Shown: one piece after another, positions 8,232 through 16,640 of the stretch | Layout: the number at the start of each line of letters is the position of its first letter | How positions within the stretch are numbered: position 1 is the stretch's first letter | Assembly (NCBI RefSeq): GCF_965203655.1 | Contig: NZ_CBDBDD010000008.1 | Span: 496,001-560,000, forward strand | From: Poriferisodalis sp965203655 | Lineage (GTDB): Bacteria > Actinomycetota > Acidimicrobiia > Acidimicrobiales > Poriferisodalaceae | DNA: 64,000 bases | Direction of reading: 5' to 3' | Program-made: the position numbers and the translations under genes | Notes under the pieces: generated by a model | What the model saw: only the letters and a program-made list of their open reading frames with translations | The model's database searches: none | What the model was told of the DNA's origin: nothing

Positions 8232-11200
8232 ACGACTGGACTCTCGTCAACGTCGCGCAGAGAGTCCTTCACCTGCTGGTAGCAGCCGATTGCCTCTGCA
8301 ACGACTTCTCGGGTTGGAATGCCGCGCTCGGCGCGACCGTCGCGCGGTTTCGTCTCGCTCTCGCTGCCAGACAAAGCTTGTGCAGCGACGCTCTCGAGAT
8401 GTTCCAAGTTCAGCGACAGGTACTTGTCTGCGGCCGATCTGCGCTCTTGTGCACTATCTCCGACGGCGCGTGGCTCGTCGACTCGTTCGTGAGGCGTGTC
8501 GCCTGTCTGAATCCACGAGGCGAGATCGGTGTGGACAATTCCAACTGACTCGCCGAGGTCGTGGAGGCGCCCGTAGGACTCATAGGCCGCGAGCTTGTCG
8601 CGGCTCACAAAGGCATACGTCAGTCCGAACGATTCGAGCAGCCCGGCCAAGACATCGTCGGTCTCGACTTGGGTCAGCAGTGGGTATGGGAACTCGACCG
8701 GTCCACCGTCGCCGCTGATCAGCAGCGGTTTCGAGGTATCCGACGTGATGTAGCCGCACAGCCGCGCTACGGCGAAGCCGCGCATCAGCGCTTGTCGGAG
8801 GACTCGAGGCAGAGGAACGAATTGGTCGAGCCGACGAGCGCGCCGCCATCGCCAAAACGAGGCTTGCAGTTCGGCCTGATCGTCGGCCGCGTCGAGGACA
8901 GCGTCTGCAACCGGTTCCGTAAACGAAGCCAAGGTCATCGGATGAACGGGCTTGTTGAGAAATGACGACACCAGAACTGAAGACACGTCTGAGTCCGCCA
9001 GTTGGTAGTTGTCTTCGCCGATGATCTGCCGCGCGATGTCGTGTGCTGGGTGACTTTCAGGGAAGGGAAAGGGAGCACACAGCAGCTCTTCAGCGCCGAC
9101 AACTGGCGGCTGGCCTGGGTACACCACGCCGTGAACGGCTGGGTCGATACGCACCAACGGCGCCGACTGCAGCTTGGCCGCCTCCAACTGAGCGCGGAGC
9201 CTCGCCAGACGGTCTGCATGATCTGCGCGAACGCTGCCGGTAACCGGGTCTCGCTCTGCCAGGTAGCTGGCTAACCCCTCCTTGACGAAGCGATCGAAAC
9301 GGGAGCTTGGTCGACGAGCCCAAGTGCTCACCCGTTGCGCGATTTCTGAGGCACTTGACGGGCAGGTGAAGACAGCTTGGCTACTTTCCGTCGGAGACCA
9401 AACGTCATTCTTGGGCCACAGCAGCGGCTCGGTCGAGTCGTCGCCGACGACGAGTGCGAACCTAGCTGCGTTGACGGGCAGCGACGATGCGGTTCGCGGA
9501 GACTGTGCCTCCTTGCAGAGTTCGTCAAGCAGGCTCGGCCAAGTGTCGTGCTGCTCTAGCGGCAGCTCTACGGAGGAAGGACGGTACTGAGGTGGCACAC
9601 CGCCGTTGGCCCGCGGCCACGCTTCCACATCGGGTTGTCCGAGCGACATGCCGATGCTGCGCGCTGCCATTCGCAACGTGTCACCGGCCGGAAAGAAAAC
9701 TCGGTGGTTCGCCGCTTCGATAGCCATTGCAGCCATGTCAAGTCGCTCGGCAAGCCAAACGCGAGCGATGCCGGTCGCGAGTCCCCTCACTGCCTCATTG
9801 AATGCCTCGGAATCCCGACTGGTCGAAGGCACCGCCTGGATTCGTCGAAGCGCCTCTGAGAGTTCGTTGTCAGACTGACGGCGCGCATCGTCGGAGCGTC
9901 GTCGCAGTGACTCTGCCTCGTCGTTGAGCAACCGGGCAGCTCGCTCGACCGCGTGGCGGGCGACTTCGAGAGAGGATTGAGCCACGACTGCCGAGAGTGC
10001 CCGGCAAGTCGCCGCCAGCATCTCGGTTCCCCAAGTCGTTGCATCGAATGAACCAGCGCGCTGAAGAGACTCGCTACGCCGCTGCTGCGCTGCGCTATGC
10101 AGCCACGAGTGCCAATCGGCACCGCTGCCTTCAGTGTTCGCCGGAAACTCATCGTGGAGGTCTGATTCGACCTTGCGGCGCTCACTTCGAACGGCATCGT
10201 CATTCGCATAAGCGTCTCTCGCCGACAGAGCTCCGCGATGCGACGTGTCGTCGGAGGCCCGCTGCCGAAGAGGAGTTGTCGCGTCACCGCGAGCGACGTG
10301 TTGCGATGCGGCCTCTGCCAGATCCTCAACGATGGCGCTTTCGGGTTGATTGCCGCGGCCCGGGTCCTGCAACTCGCTGCGCAAGTGCCCGTGTGCGAGC
10401 GCTTCCAGCACCTCCCGTGCAAGCAGGTCGGTGGCCCAGCGCTCGAATCGGTCGCGGCCGACCGAGAGAGTTGCGGCACCGAACGACGAAACAGCACCCG
10501 TTTGGTGCTGCTTGCCGAACGGGTAGCCACCGAGGCTGTCAGCTGCCCGATCGTCCCAGTTGACCGTCACAAAGTGATGTACCGCTTCTTGGACGGAGTA
10601 GTTGGTGACCCAGTTCGCCAGCGACTCGCCGACTGCCTTATACACAGAAGTCGCAGTTCCCAGATCGCCCCCTCGCAGCGAGCGGCGGCCGACCAAGAAG
10701 GTGGCTTGTGGTCCGCGTCCCGGTTGATTCAGCGACCCAGCCCAAAGCGGGAAGCCTTGCTGCTCGCTGTCCCAGTAGACGTTGAGGGTCTCGCTCAGGA
10801 GACTCAGCGCATTGCCGGCCATCGAGCTTCGACGGGCGTCGAACTTGGGCTCATTGAAGATGTCCGGTGTGAAAAGCACGAGTGACGGGAAGGATCCATC
10901 GGGATGAGAGTTTCTGATGATCTCCACGACATCGAGCGCGACGCCGGCCCCGGTGCCACCGGCCATGGATGCGCAGACCACGACCATTGGAGACGGCACT
11001 TCGCCGCCAGGCCTGACCGGTACGCGGAGCAACTCCGAGAGCTCGGCGAGGTCACCTGATGATTGCTCTGCAGCTTCGAATGCGCGCTTGATCGGCGGCT
11101 CCAGAATGTGGTGGAGCGAGTCGATTCCTGCGAAGCGTCCGATAGCGCGATTGGCGCCTGCACCGGTCTTCAGTGGCACGCGCACCTCGCTCGGTCGTGG

Positions 11201-11563
11201 GCGCCAGCCCACGAGCTCCAAGTAGGCCCCTTCATTCTTCGAGGCAATGACCCGGCCGCTGTCATCCTTAACTACAAGCGTCCGGGCTCGCGTCGGCTCG
11301 TGCTGGGCAAGCACTGCTGGCTCGAGTCGTTGGTAGTTGTTGTGCGAAGGCGAGATTGAGTGAAAGTCGGACTGAGGCAACAGCGGAATCTCTGCCGGGT
11401 CCTCTTGGACGTTCAGAGTGTCGAGCGCAAGAAACTCCCAACCGGTCGGCATCGCACCTGCCCAGCCGGCATGCCGAATCCTCCGTTCGACGGCGTCGCG
11501 CACGTAGCGGATCGCCTTCGAGCCGGAACCACCGCAACCAATCAGGATTGCTGGTCTGAGCAT
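8228..11563 (-). CDS. Divergent FtsZ/tubulin-superfamily GTPase (FtsZl-like)
   Basis: 1111 residues, three times longer than FtsZ. The N-terminal GTPase elements are readable: GCGGSGSKAIRYVR (9-22, T1 loop region), EFLALDTL (43-50, equivalent of the FtsZ strand before T2), LKTGAGANRAIGRFAG (131-146, close to the FtsZ GLGAGANPEVGR T3 loop), and the tubulin signature AGGTGAG (201-207) followed by a helix. A segment NALSLLSETLNVY near 255-267 may be the T7 region. From about 350 onward the protein is long, largely helical and unfamiliar. It resembles the tubulin-like/FtsZl proteins that occur beside vWA proteins. GTP-dependent polymerisation at the membrane is inferred, not shown. ATG 11563 lies 78 nt after the vWA gene; the stop overlaps the next gene. 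Confidence 0.85.
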   Translation of the reverse strand: MLRPAILIGCGGSGSKAIRYVRDAVERRIRHAGWAGAMPTGWEFLALDTLNVQEDPAEIPLLPQSDFHSISPSHNNYQRLEPAVLAQHEPTRARTLVVKDDSGRVIASKNEGAYLELVGWRPRPSEVRVPLKTGAGANRAIGRFAGIDSLHHILEPPIKRAFEAAEQSSGDLAELSELLRVPVRPGGEVPSPMVVVCASMAGGTGAGVALDVVEIIRNSHPDGSFPSLVLFTPDIFNEPKFDARRSSMAGNALSLLSETLNVYWDSEQQGFPLWAGSLNQPGRGPQATFLVGRRSLRGGDLGTATSVYKAVGESLANWVTNYSVQEAVHHFVTVNWDDRAADSLGGYPFGKQHQTGAVSSFGAATLSVGRDRFERWATDLLAREVLEALAHGHLRSELQDPGRGNQPESAIVEDLAEAASQHVARGDATTPLRQRASDDTSHRGALSARDAYANDDAVRSERRKVESDLHDEFPANTEGSGADWHSWLHSAAQQRRSESLQRAGSFDATTWGTEMLAATCRALSAVVAQSSLEVARHAVERAARLLNDEAESLRRRSDDARRQSDNELSEALRRIQAVPSTSRDSEAFNEAVRGLATGIARVWLAERLDMAAMAIEAANHRVFFPAGDTLRMAARSIGMSLGQPDVEAWPRANGGVPPQYRPSSVELPLEQHDTWPSLLDELCKEAQSPRTASSLPVNAARFALVVGDDSTEPLLWPKNDVWSPTESSQAVFTCPSSASEIAQRVSTWARRPSSRFDRFVKEGLASYLAERDPVTGSVRADHADRLARLRAQLEAAKLQSAPLVRIDPAVHGVVYPGQPPVVGAEELLCAPFPFPESHPAHDIARQIIGEDNYQLADSDVSSVLVSSFLNKPVHPMTLASFTEPVADAVLDAADDQAELQASFWRWRRARRLDQFVPLPRVLRQALMRGFAVARLCGYITSDTSKPLLISGDGGPVEFPYPLLTQVETDDVLAGLLESFGLTYAFVSRDKLAAYESYGRLHDLGESVGIVHTDLASWIQTGDTPHERVDEPRAVGDSAQERRSAADKYLSLNLEHLESVAAQALSGSESETKPRDGRAERGIPTREVVAEAIGCYQQVKDSLRDVDESPVV

Positions 11564-11641
11564 CGCTTCGTCTCCGTTCCTGTCGGGGCATGTTTCGCTG
11601 AACCACTCGGGTTCATGGCCAGCGGTTCGATGCAGCGGGGG

Positions 11642-14401
11642 CTAGGCAAGGGGATCCTCATGCTCACCTCCGAGCGGGTCGATTCGTTCCCCCGACGACG
11701 CTTCAAGCCGTTCGGTCGATGCGGCGCCCAAGGGGTCTGTCTGTTGACCCGAGTCGGGGCTAAGTTGCCGCGGCGGGTCATCGTCGCTATTAGGTTCCCC
11801 GCTCTCCCCACTCGGCGGGTCCGGAGCGGCTCCTGTAAGAAAATTGCTACGGATGCAGGCGCTGGCAGCGGCTCGGGCGGCTCGCTCCACGCCGTCTTTG
11901 GCATCGGACTGGTCTCTTGCTAGGTCCCAAATCACCAACCGAGTGTCGTCCCCGTACTTGACGATCGCCCAACCGTCACGCAGTTCCGTGCCGACGATTC
12001 CGCGCTTGCGCTTGCTGCCCATTGCGGCCAGGCACACCCCCTGCGAAGTCGTCGCGATGATGGGAGGTCGGTTGCCGAGCAGCGCACTCAGCCATTGCGC
12101 CCGCAGCCTCACCGGCCCGACCGAGGCCTGTGTCCTTCGTTGCGTAAGCGCGTGCGCAGACGTCATCTCATCGGGACTCGGCGTGACGGCTCGACCGTCG
12201 ACCCGGACGAGCTCATCGCCGTCGAGCCGGACCTGCGCGACGAGCGCCTGATCATTGTCGAGGTGTCGCCACTGTCTTACTCGAGCCGCAGAATGCACTC
12301 GAAGAAGCAACGCCACAATTGCGACGATCAATAGAAGCAACCCGAACCATGCACGTGTGTCGCTGGCGCTAGCGACTCGGATTTCGACGCCGGAAGCCTG
12401 CGCGGTGCGTGGCCTCGGGGAATACCGCCGAGCGGCCTCGTCGCCGAAGCCTTGCGCTTCGGCAGTCTCAAGCAGTGCCTCGGCATCGACGACACGTGCG
12501 GTGAAGTGGAATACGAAATCTGCGAACAGGTCATCGTCGGCCTCGACCTCGACGTGAATCGGAGGGCAGTCGACACTGACGCCAGGTGCCCCAGATGGAA
12601 CGTCGCAACTCCACGGTGCAATACCACTGAGTTCGAGCGAGTGGCCTTCCGCTGCCGCGGCTTCGATTTGATCCAACTCCAGGCGGCCATCGCGCGCGCC
12701 CGCCCCTGCGACAACGGTGAACGACCCCGCCGATGTCAACCACTGCTCATCGTCGGGGGTGACGTTGGCGATGAAGGGATGCGGGGAATCGTCTTCCCAT
12801 CCGCTGGCCCCGGCGACTTCAATCAGCAGCGACTCTGTTGCCAGGGGCACCTTCCAAGGAATCGACTCTCCGCCCCAGTCCACAATCTGAACGAGCTGTG
12901 CTTGAACGAGAACCACCCCGCGCGTCTCGCCGAGGTGTCCCATCATGCCGGGCACCTCCATGAGTTCGCTCACGATGTCGGAGGCCGACCAGCGCAGGTC
13001 ATTCATGACCGTGTATCCGTCGGTTCGGCCAACTCTCAGGCGATCCAGATTGGTCTCGGATGCGTCCACGCTGAGCTCGACGTGGCCCTGGAACGGGCCA
13101 TGCTCGGTGATCACTTCGCCACGCAATTGGTCTCGCTCGTAGAAAGCCCGCAACTCGGGAAGGCCCTCTTCTTCGATGCGGGGCGGGCTGACTCGCGCTA
13201 GCAGTCGCTCTGGGCCGCGGAAGATCACCTTCCACTTGCCCTCCCACCCGGCGGCAGGTGTCGAACCCAGGCTGCTGACCGAGGCCTGGGCGGCCTGGTG
13301 TGCACTGATCTTGCGCCAGTTGGACGTCGGCGCATGCGTGAGCAGGAAGGTTGGGCGGTGCAGTAACTCGGCCTCGGCGAACACCTGAGGAAATTCGACT
13401 TTGCTCGGATCGCCGCCGGGCCGCTGGATGAGGATCTCGACGCTCTCGGGCTCGTCAAGATCTCGCAAGTGAATGAAGAGGTCGAATGACTGAGTCTGAA
13501 GGCCGATCTGGAACGCGTATTCGCACGTCGGACTCCCATCGGAGGTGCTCGCTCCCACGCAAGGCTCGGGCGGATTGGGTTGCTCGATGGACTCGAATGC
13601 GTCGTCGACGACTGTCTCGCTGAGTTGGTCTGCGAGCAATCCGGCCTCGGCCACATCGATGATCTCGCCCATAAGCGGATGAGCGCAGGGCTTCGAGCTC
13701 TCGCCGTACAGCCGTCGCAGGGTCTCGGGGACACCCTTTCCGGGTGAGGAGAGATGCACGGCTGTGACCTCGACCCTTGCCTCGCTCAGGCGGGCCGCAG
13801 CGCCATCGGCCGCGCACAGTTCGTCGATCTGACGGGATTCCTCGTCGGTCAGGACGGACTTGACCGATGGGTCGGTGTGGTGAGCGCCATCGGTAAACCA
13901 GAAAATGCGTTTGCATTCGGACTGCTGTTCGTTGACGAAGCGCTGCAGGGCACCCGACAGGGCTTCTCGATAGTCGGTATTGCCACCGTCGACGCGCGTT
14001 GCGACCTGTTCGATGCTTGCAGCAAGGCGCTGCGCCCCGGCGGCGTCAGCAGCCGCCGTCAGGCGCACCCAGGGACTCTCGCCATAGTCGCTCGCGAAGC
14101 TGTCAGCGGCGACGAAGAGCCGAACCTCGCTGTACTTCGGCTGCCTCAGCAGTCTTTGGAGATCACCGAGCGCTGCCAAGCCACCGTCGCGCCGGCGGGC
14201 GTTCGGGTCGGTCTCTTTGAGACTGCCGCTGATGTCAAAGAGCATCAGCAGGCGAACCGCCTCAGTGGCATCGCACGCAGCCGGCGCTTGCGCCTGTGCC
14301 TGTGCCTGCGCGTGGCGCGGCGCGCCGGTGATCGCGAGGGCACTCGCGACCAAGAGAGCGGCAAGAACGCTGGCTGTGAGGCAGCACCGACGGCGGCTCA
14401 C
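11642..14401 (-). CDS. Exported membrane-anchored vWA-domain protein
   Basis: About 919 residues. The N-terminus has basic residues, then a signal/anchor segment (VLAALLVASALAI) ending in an Ala-Gln stretch. A vWA domain follows with a complete MIDAS set: DISGS near 51-55, Thr in GGNTDYREAL near 140, and Asp in WFTDG near 169. A long, probably extracytoplasmic region contains several beta-rich segments. One TM helix lies at about 682-700 (AWFGLLLLIVAIVALLLRV). About 215 cytosolic residues follow, ending in an acidic tail with three DPL motifs (TDPLG, IDPLG, EDPLA). I start at GTG 14401 because it overlaps the upstream stop (GTGA) and places the signal peptide at the terminus. Partner of the FtsZ-like protein by operon. 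Confidence 0.85.
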   Translation of the reverse strand: MSRRRCCLTASVLAALLVASALAITGAPRHAQAQAQAQAPAACDATEAVRLLMLFDISGSLKETDPNARRRDGGLAALGDLQRLLRQPKYSEVRLFVAADSFASDYGESPWVRLTAAADAAGAQRLAASIEQVATRVDGGNTDYREALSGALQRFVNEQQSECKRIFWFTDGAHHTDPSVKSVLTDEESRQIDELCAADGAAARLSEARVEVTAVHLSSPGKGVPETLRRLYGESSKPCAHPLMGEIIDVAEAGLLADQLSETVVDDAFESIEQPNPPEPCVGASTSDGSPTCEYAFQIGLQTQSFDLFIHLRDLDEPESVEILIQRPGGDPSKVEFPQVFAEAELLHRPTFLLTHAPTSNWRKISAHQAAQASVSSLGSTPAAGWEGKWKVIFRGPERLLARVSPPRIEEEGLPELRAFYERDQLRGEVITEHGPFQGHVELSVDASETNLDRLRVGRTDGYTVMNDLRWSASDIVSELMEVPGMMGHLGETRGVVLVQAQLVQIVDWGGESIPWKVPLATESLLIEVAGASGWEDDSPHPFIANVTPDDEQWLTSAGSFTVVAGAGARDGRLELDQIEAAAAEGHSLELSGIAPWSCDVPSGAPGVSVDCPPIHVEVEADDDLFADFVFHFTARVVDAEALLETAEAQGFGDEAARRYSPRPRTAQASGVEIRVASASDTRAWFGLLLLIVAIVALLLRVHSAARVRQWRHLDNDQALVAQVRLDGDELVRVDGRAVTPSPDEMTSAHALTQRRTQASVGPVRLRAQWLSALLGNRPPIIATTSQGVCLAAMGSKRKRGIVGTELRDGWAIVKYGDDTRLVIWDLARDQSDAKDGVERAARAAASACIRSNFLTGAAPDPPSGESGEPNSDDDPPRQLSPDSGQQTDPLGAASTERLEASSGERIDPLGGEHEDPLA

Positions 14402-14841
14402 AGAGCGAGCCCCTGAGCCAGGCTCCACGCTGCCCACAGCGTGCCTGCAAGTGCGAGGAGCCGTACGGCGATCCAACTTGGCATGCGGTGTCTGCCGCCA
14501 ACGAGGTGAGACTCGACCCGCTTGGCGGTGTACAGGATCCATGTGCCGGCGTAAAACAGAAGAGCCAGAACGAAGCACACGACGTTGGCAGTGCGGCTGG
14601 AGCCAGACGAGGCCGAACTGAAGGCGGCGATCACGGAAACCAGTGCGAGGAGAGCGGCGACCGTGAAGCTCGTCCGGCCGCTACTTCGGCCCTGCGGGTC
14701 CCGCGAGGCAGATGGGCCTCTCGAATCACTCAGCGGGTCGGCATCGTCCCAGTCCCACGATGATGCTGTCGCGGAGCGTCCGCCGTCGGCGCCAGCTTGC
14801 GGTCGACCCCACGCGTCGTCGCTGAATGGATCGCTGTTCAC
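14398..14841 (-). CDS. Small three-TM protein, first gene of FtsZ-like operon
   Basis: About 147 residues, no family recognised. The hydrophilic acidic N-terminus (NSDPFSDDAWGRP, then DADPLSDSRG) carries two copies of the DP(F/L)S motif also found in two other proteins of the operon. Three predicted TM helices follow: about 58-78, 84-106 and 122-146. The stop overlaps the vWA start by 4 nt. GTG 14841 is preferred because the motif then sits at the N-terminus; an in-frame ATG at 14883 would add 14 residues (MRICTHGDGCQELG) of unfamiliar sequence. Probably a membrane scaffold or anchor; the function is inferred only from context. Confidence 0.65.
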   Translation of the reverse strand: MNSDPFSDDAWGRPQAGADGGRSATASSWDWDDADPLSDSRGPSASRDPQGRSSGRTSFTVAALLALVSVIAAFSSASSGSSRTANVVCFVLALLFYAGTWILYTAKRVESHLVGGRHRMPSWIAVRLLALAGTLWAAWSLAQGLAL

Positions 14842-15033
14842 GCCCAACTCTTGACAGCCATCGCCATGCGTGCATATTCGCACATGTCTGTGACAAACAT
14901 ATGGGAAAGAGATGGTCTCTCAAGGCGTGCGGAATGGGACACTGACGCCTGGCGCCTGTCGTTCAGGCTGCGGGTGGTTCAGGCAACGCCGCAGGTCACA
15001 GCGCGTGACCGACCGTTCGCCTCGCCGAAGCCT

Positions 15034-15660
15034 CTACTGGTCTGCGATCGTGCGGAGCGTGATGGACACGCGTCGCTGGCGTGGCACCCTGCGGTCATCC
15101 CACATGTCACTGCGTCGCTTGGCGATGCCGTGACGCCACTTGGAGCGCGCATCGCCGTGCAGGAGGACGAGGCTGCGAGGCGCGAGACGCTGCACATGAC
15201 TCTCGCCGGTCTGATCACGGCAGAAATCCATGTTGATCGCTGAGCCCAGACTGACCGTCGCGATGACAGGGCCGAAGCAGTGTCGGTCGATGTGGGGCGC
15301 GATTCCTTGCCCAGGCAAGTATTCGTTGATGATCGCCTGTTCGAACGGATGTGCAGCGCGGAGCTGCTGCCTTGCTTCGCTCGAGGCGGCTTCGCGGACT
15401 TTGTGGGCCAGACGGTCCAGCCACTCAGGCAGCGGTCCGATACAAGCCGATTCGTCCAGGCTGCGGCTTGAGTAGTCGTACCTGTATCCGAAGTGCAGCA
15501 CCCGTCGGGAGATGTCGGCGAGCCATTTGGCACCGTCAATCCTCGCGAGAAGCTCAAGTAGATCGCTCTCCTCTGCAGGCTGCAAGAAGTCGGGGTGATA
15601 CTCCAGACCGTCTGGCGCGGTGACGCTCTCCTCATCCAGCGCAAAGAGTCGCATGCTCAT
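15034..15660 (-). CDS. AlkB-like 2-oxoglutarate/Fe(II) dioxygenase
   Basis: About 208 residues. AlkB-family enzymes oxidatively remove methyl groups from nucleic acid bases or protein. Visible features: substrate-lid region HFGYRYDYSSR; INEYLPGQGIAPHIDRH with the metal-binding H-x-D; SLGSAINMDF; PRSLVLLHGDARSKWRHGI with the distal metal His; and the 2-oxoglutarate-binding Arg pair in RRVSITLRTI. All catalytic residues are present. ATG 15660 overlaps the stop of the upstream methyltransferase-like gene (ATGA), so the pair is cotranslated. An in-frame start further upstream was rejected for that reason. The substrate cannot be read from sequence; it is closer in length to ALKBH-like tRNA or protein demethylases than to E. 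coli AlkB. Confidence 0.85.
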   Translation of the reverse strand: MSMRLFALDEESVTAPDGLEYHPDFLQPAEESDLLELLARIDGAKWLADISRRVLHFGYRYDYSSRSLDESACIGPLPEWLDRLAHKVREAASSEARQQLRAAHPFEQAIINEYLPGQGIAPHIDRHCFGPVIATVSLGSAINMDFCRDQTGESHVQRLAPRSLVLLHGDARSKWRHGIAKRRSDMWDDRRVPRQRRVSITLRTIADQ

Positions 15661-16469
15661 GACCGCAGGACCCAATGCTCCGCCTGCACCTGCCAGTTTC
15701 GGTCTTGCCAGTCCCAACCCACGCGCCCGTCACTGCCGTCCATGCTCGGATACCGTCTCTGAACCTTGACCCTAACGGGCTTCGTCTTTGGTGTGATGCC
15801 AGCTCGTTTGAGCATTGCGCAGAGTTCAGGGAACTTGTCACCGCTGAGGTTGGCTGCCGTCGTGTAGATCAGTTCCACTGCTCGGTCAGCCGCATCGACG
15901 GCTTCCTCGATGACTGACGCCCACTGTTCGAGGTGATCAGTAGTTACCGCATCTTGGTGGGCCACGTAGCTGAACGCGAAGAGCACTCGGTGGCCGTCGT
16001 TGGGGTCGAGATCATCGAGCGTTGGCACGTACTTGGCCGATCTGAATCCCTTGGCGACATAATCGAGGATGCGCTCTCCGAGCGTCCGCATCATCAGGTT
16101 TGGATCGAAGGCCACATATTCGATTCGTCTTTGTCGAGCATTGCCGAGGGCTTCTTGCAATGCCACGGCAACTGTCGCTGCGCCAGCGCCGACATCGACG
16201 ACCAGCAGCCGCTCTCCCTTGACTGGCGGGGCATGACCAGAGTCCTTGTACGCCTCGTTGAAGACCTCTCGAAAGACATCTGCGTGGCCTCGTTGGTAGC
16301 GACGAGTGTCGTGTACCGCGTAGGCATCGGGTGCTTCCGGCTCCAGTCGTCCCCGTCGGCCGCCTGAGGCGGCTGCAGCACGCTGCTCGTCTGAGATCAA
16401 CTTCCACTGCGAGCCAATGACGGTGTCGAATGCTCCGTCGTACGCTGCGTCGCGGCCCATATCTGACAC
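15657..16469 (-). CDS. SAM-dependent methyltransferase-like protein
   Basis: About 270 residues with a class I Rossmann methyltransferase core: motif I LLVVDVGAGAATVAVAL near residue 92, a motif II-like acidic residue in YVAFDPN, and a later strand VLFAFSYVAHQDA. The N-terminal 85 residues are charged and helical (FDTVIGSQWKLISDEQR). GTG 16469 has an agagga ribosome site 6 nt upstream and is the preferred start; ATG 16460 is the alternative. It is coupled by ATGA overlap to the AlkB-like gene. A methyltransferase with an AlkB oxygenase recalls the tRNA wobble-modifying ALKBH8 arrangement, but that is analogy only. The substrate is unknown. Confidence 0.7.
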   Translation of the reverse strand: MSDMGRDAAYDGAFDTVIGSQWKLISDEQRAAAASGGRRGRLEPEAPDAYAVHDTRRYQRGHADVFREVFNEAYKDSGHAPPVKGERLLVVDVGAGAATVAVALQEALGNARQRRIEYVAFDPNLMMRTLGERILDYVAKGFRSAKYVPTLDDLDPNDGHRVLFAFSYVAHQDAVTTDHLEQWASVIEEAVDAADRAVELIYTTAANLSGDKFPELCAMLKRAGITPKTKPVRVKVQRRYPSMDGSDGRVGWDWQDRNWQVQAEHWVLRS

Positions 16470-16640
16470 ACCGCGTCCTCTCGAGCACTCGGCGAACGCC
16501 ACGTGGCAGCTCCTCTGACCTGCCCGTGAGGTAACACGCAATTCTGCCCGGAACATGTGGAGACACACACGTTGATCAATCGGCTTGGCGATGCTGCATC
16601 TGAGACAGGTGTCCTAACTTGTTCGGGAGTGGCACGCCGA

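Noticed and set aside
14884..15033. Divergent promoter or extra small gene between AlkB-like and FtsZ-like operon
   Set aside because: AT-rich patches and a short gaga/tctc inverted repeat are present, but no -10/-35 pair with proper spacing could be fixed; an ATG at 14883 gives only a 14-residue extension of the next gene.
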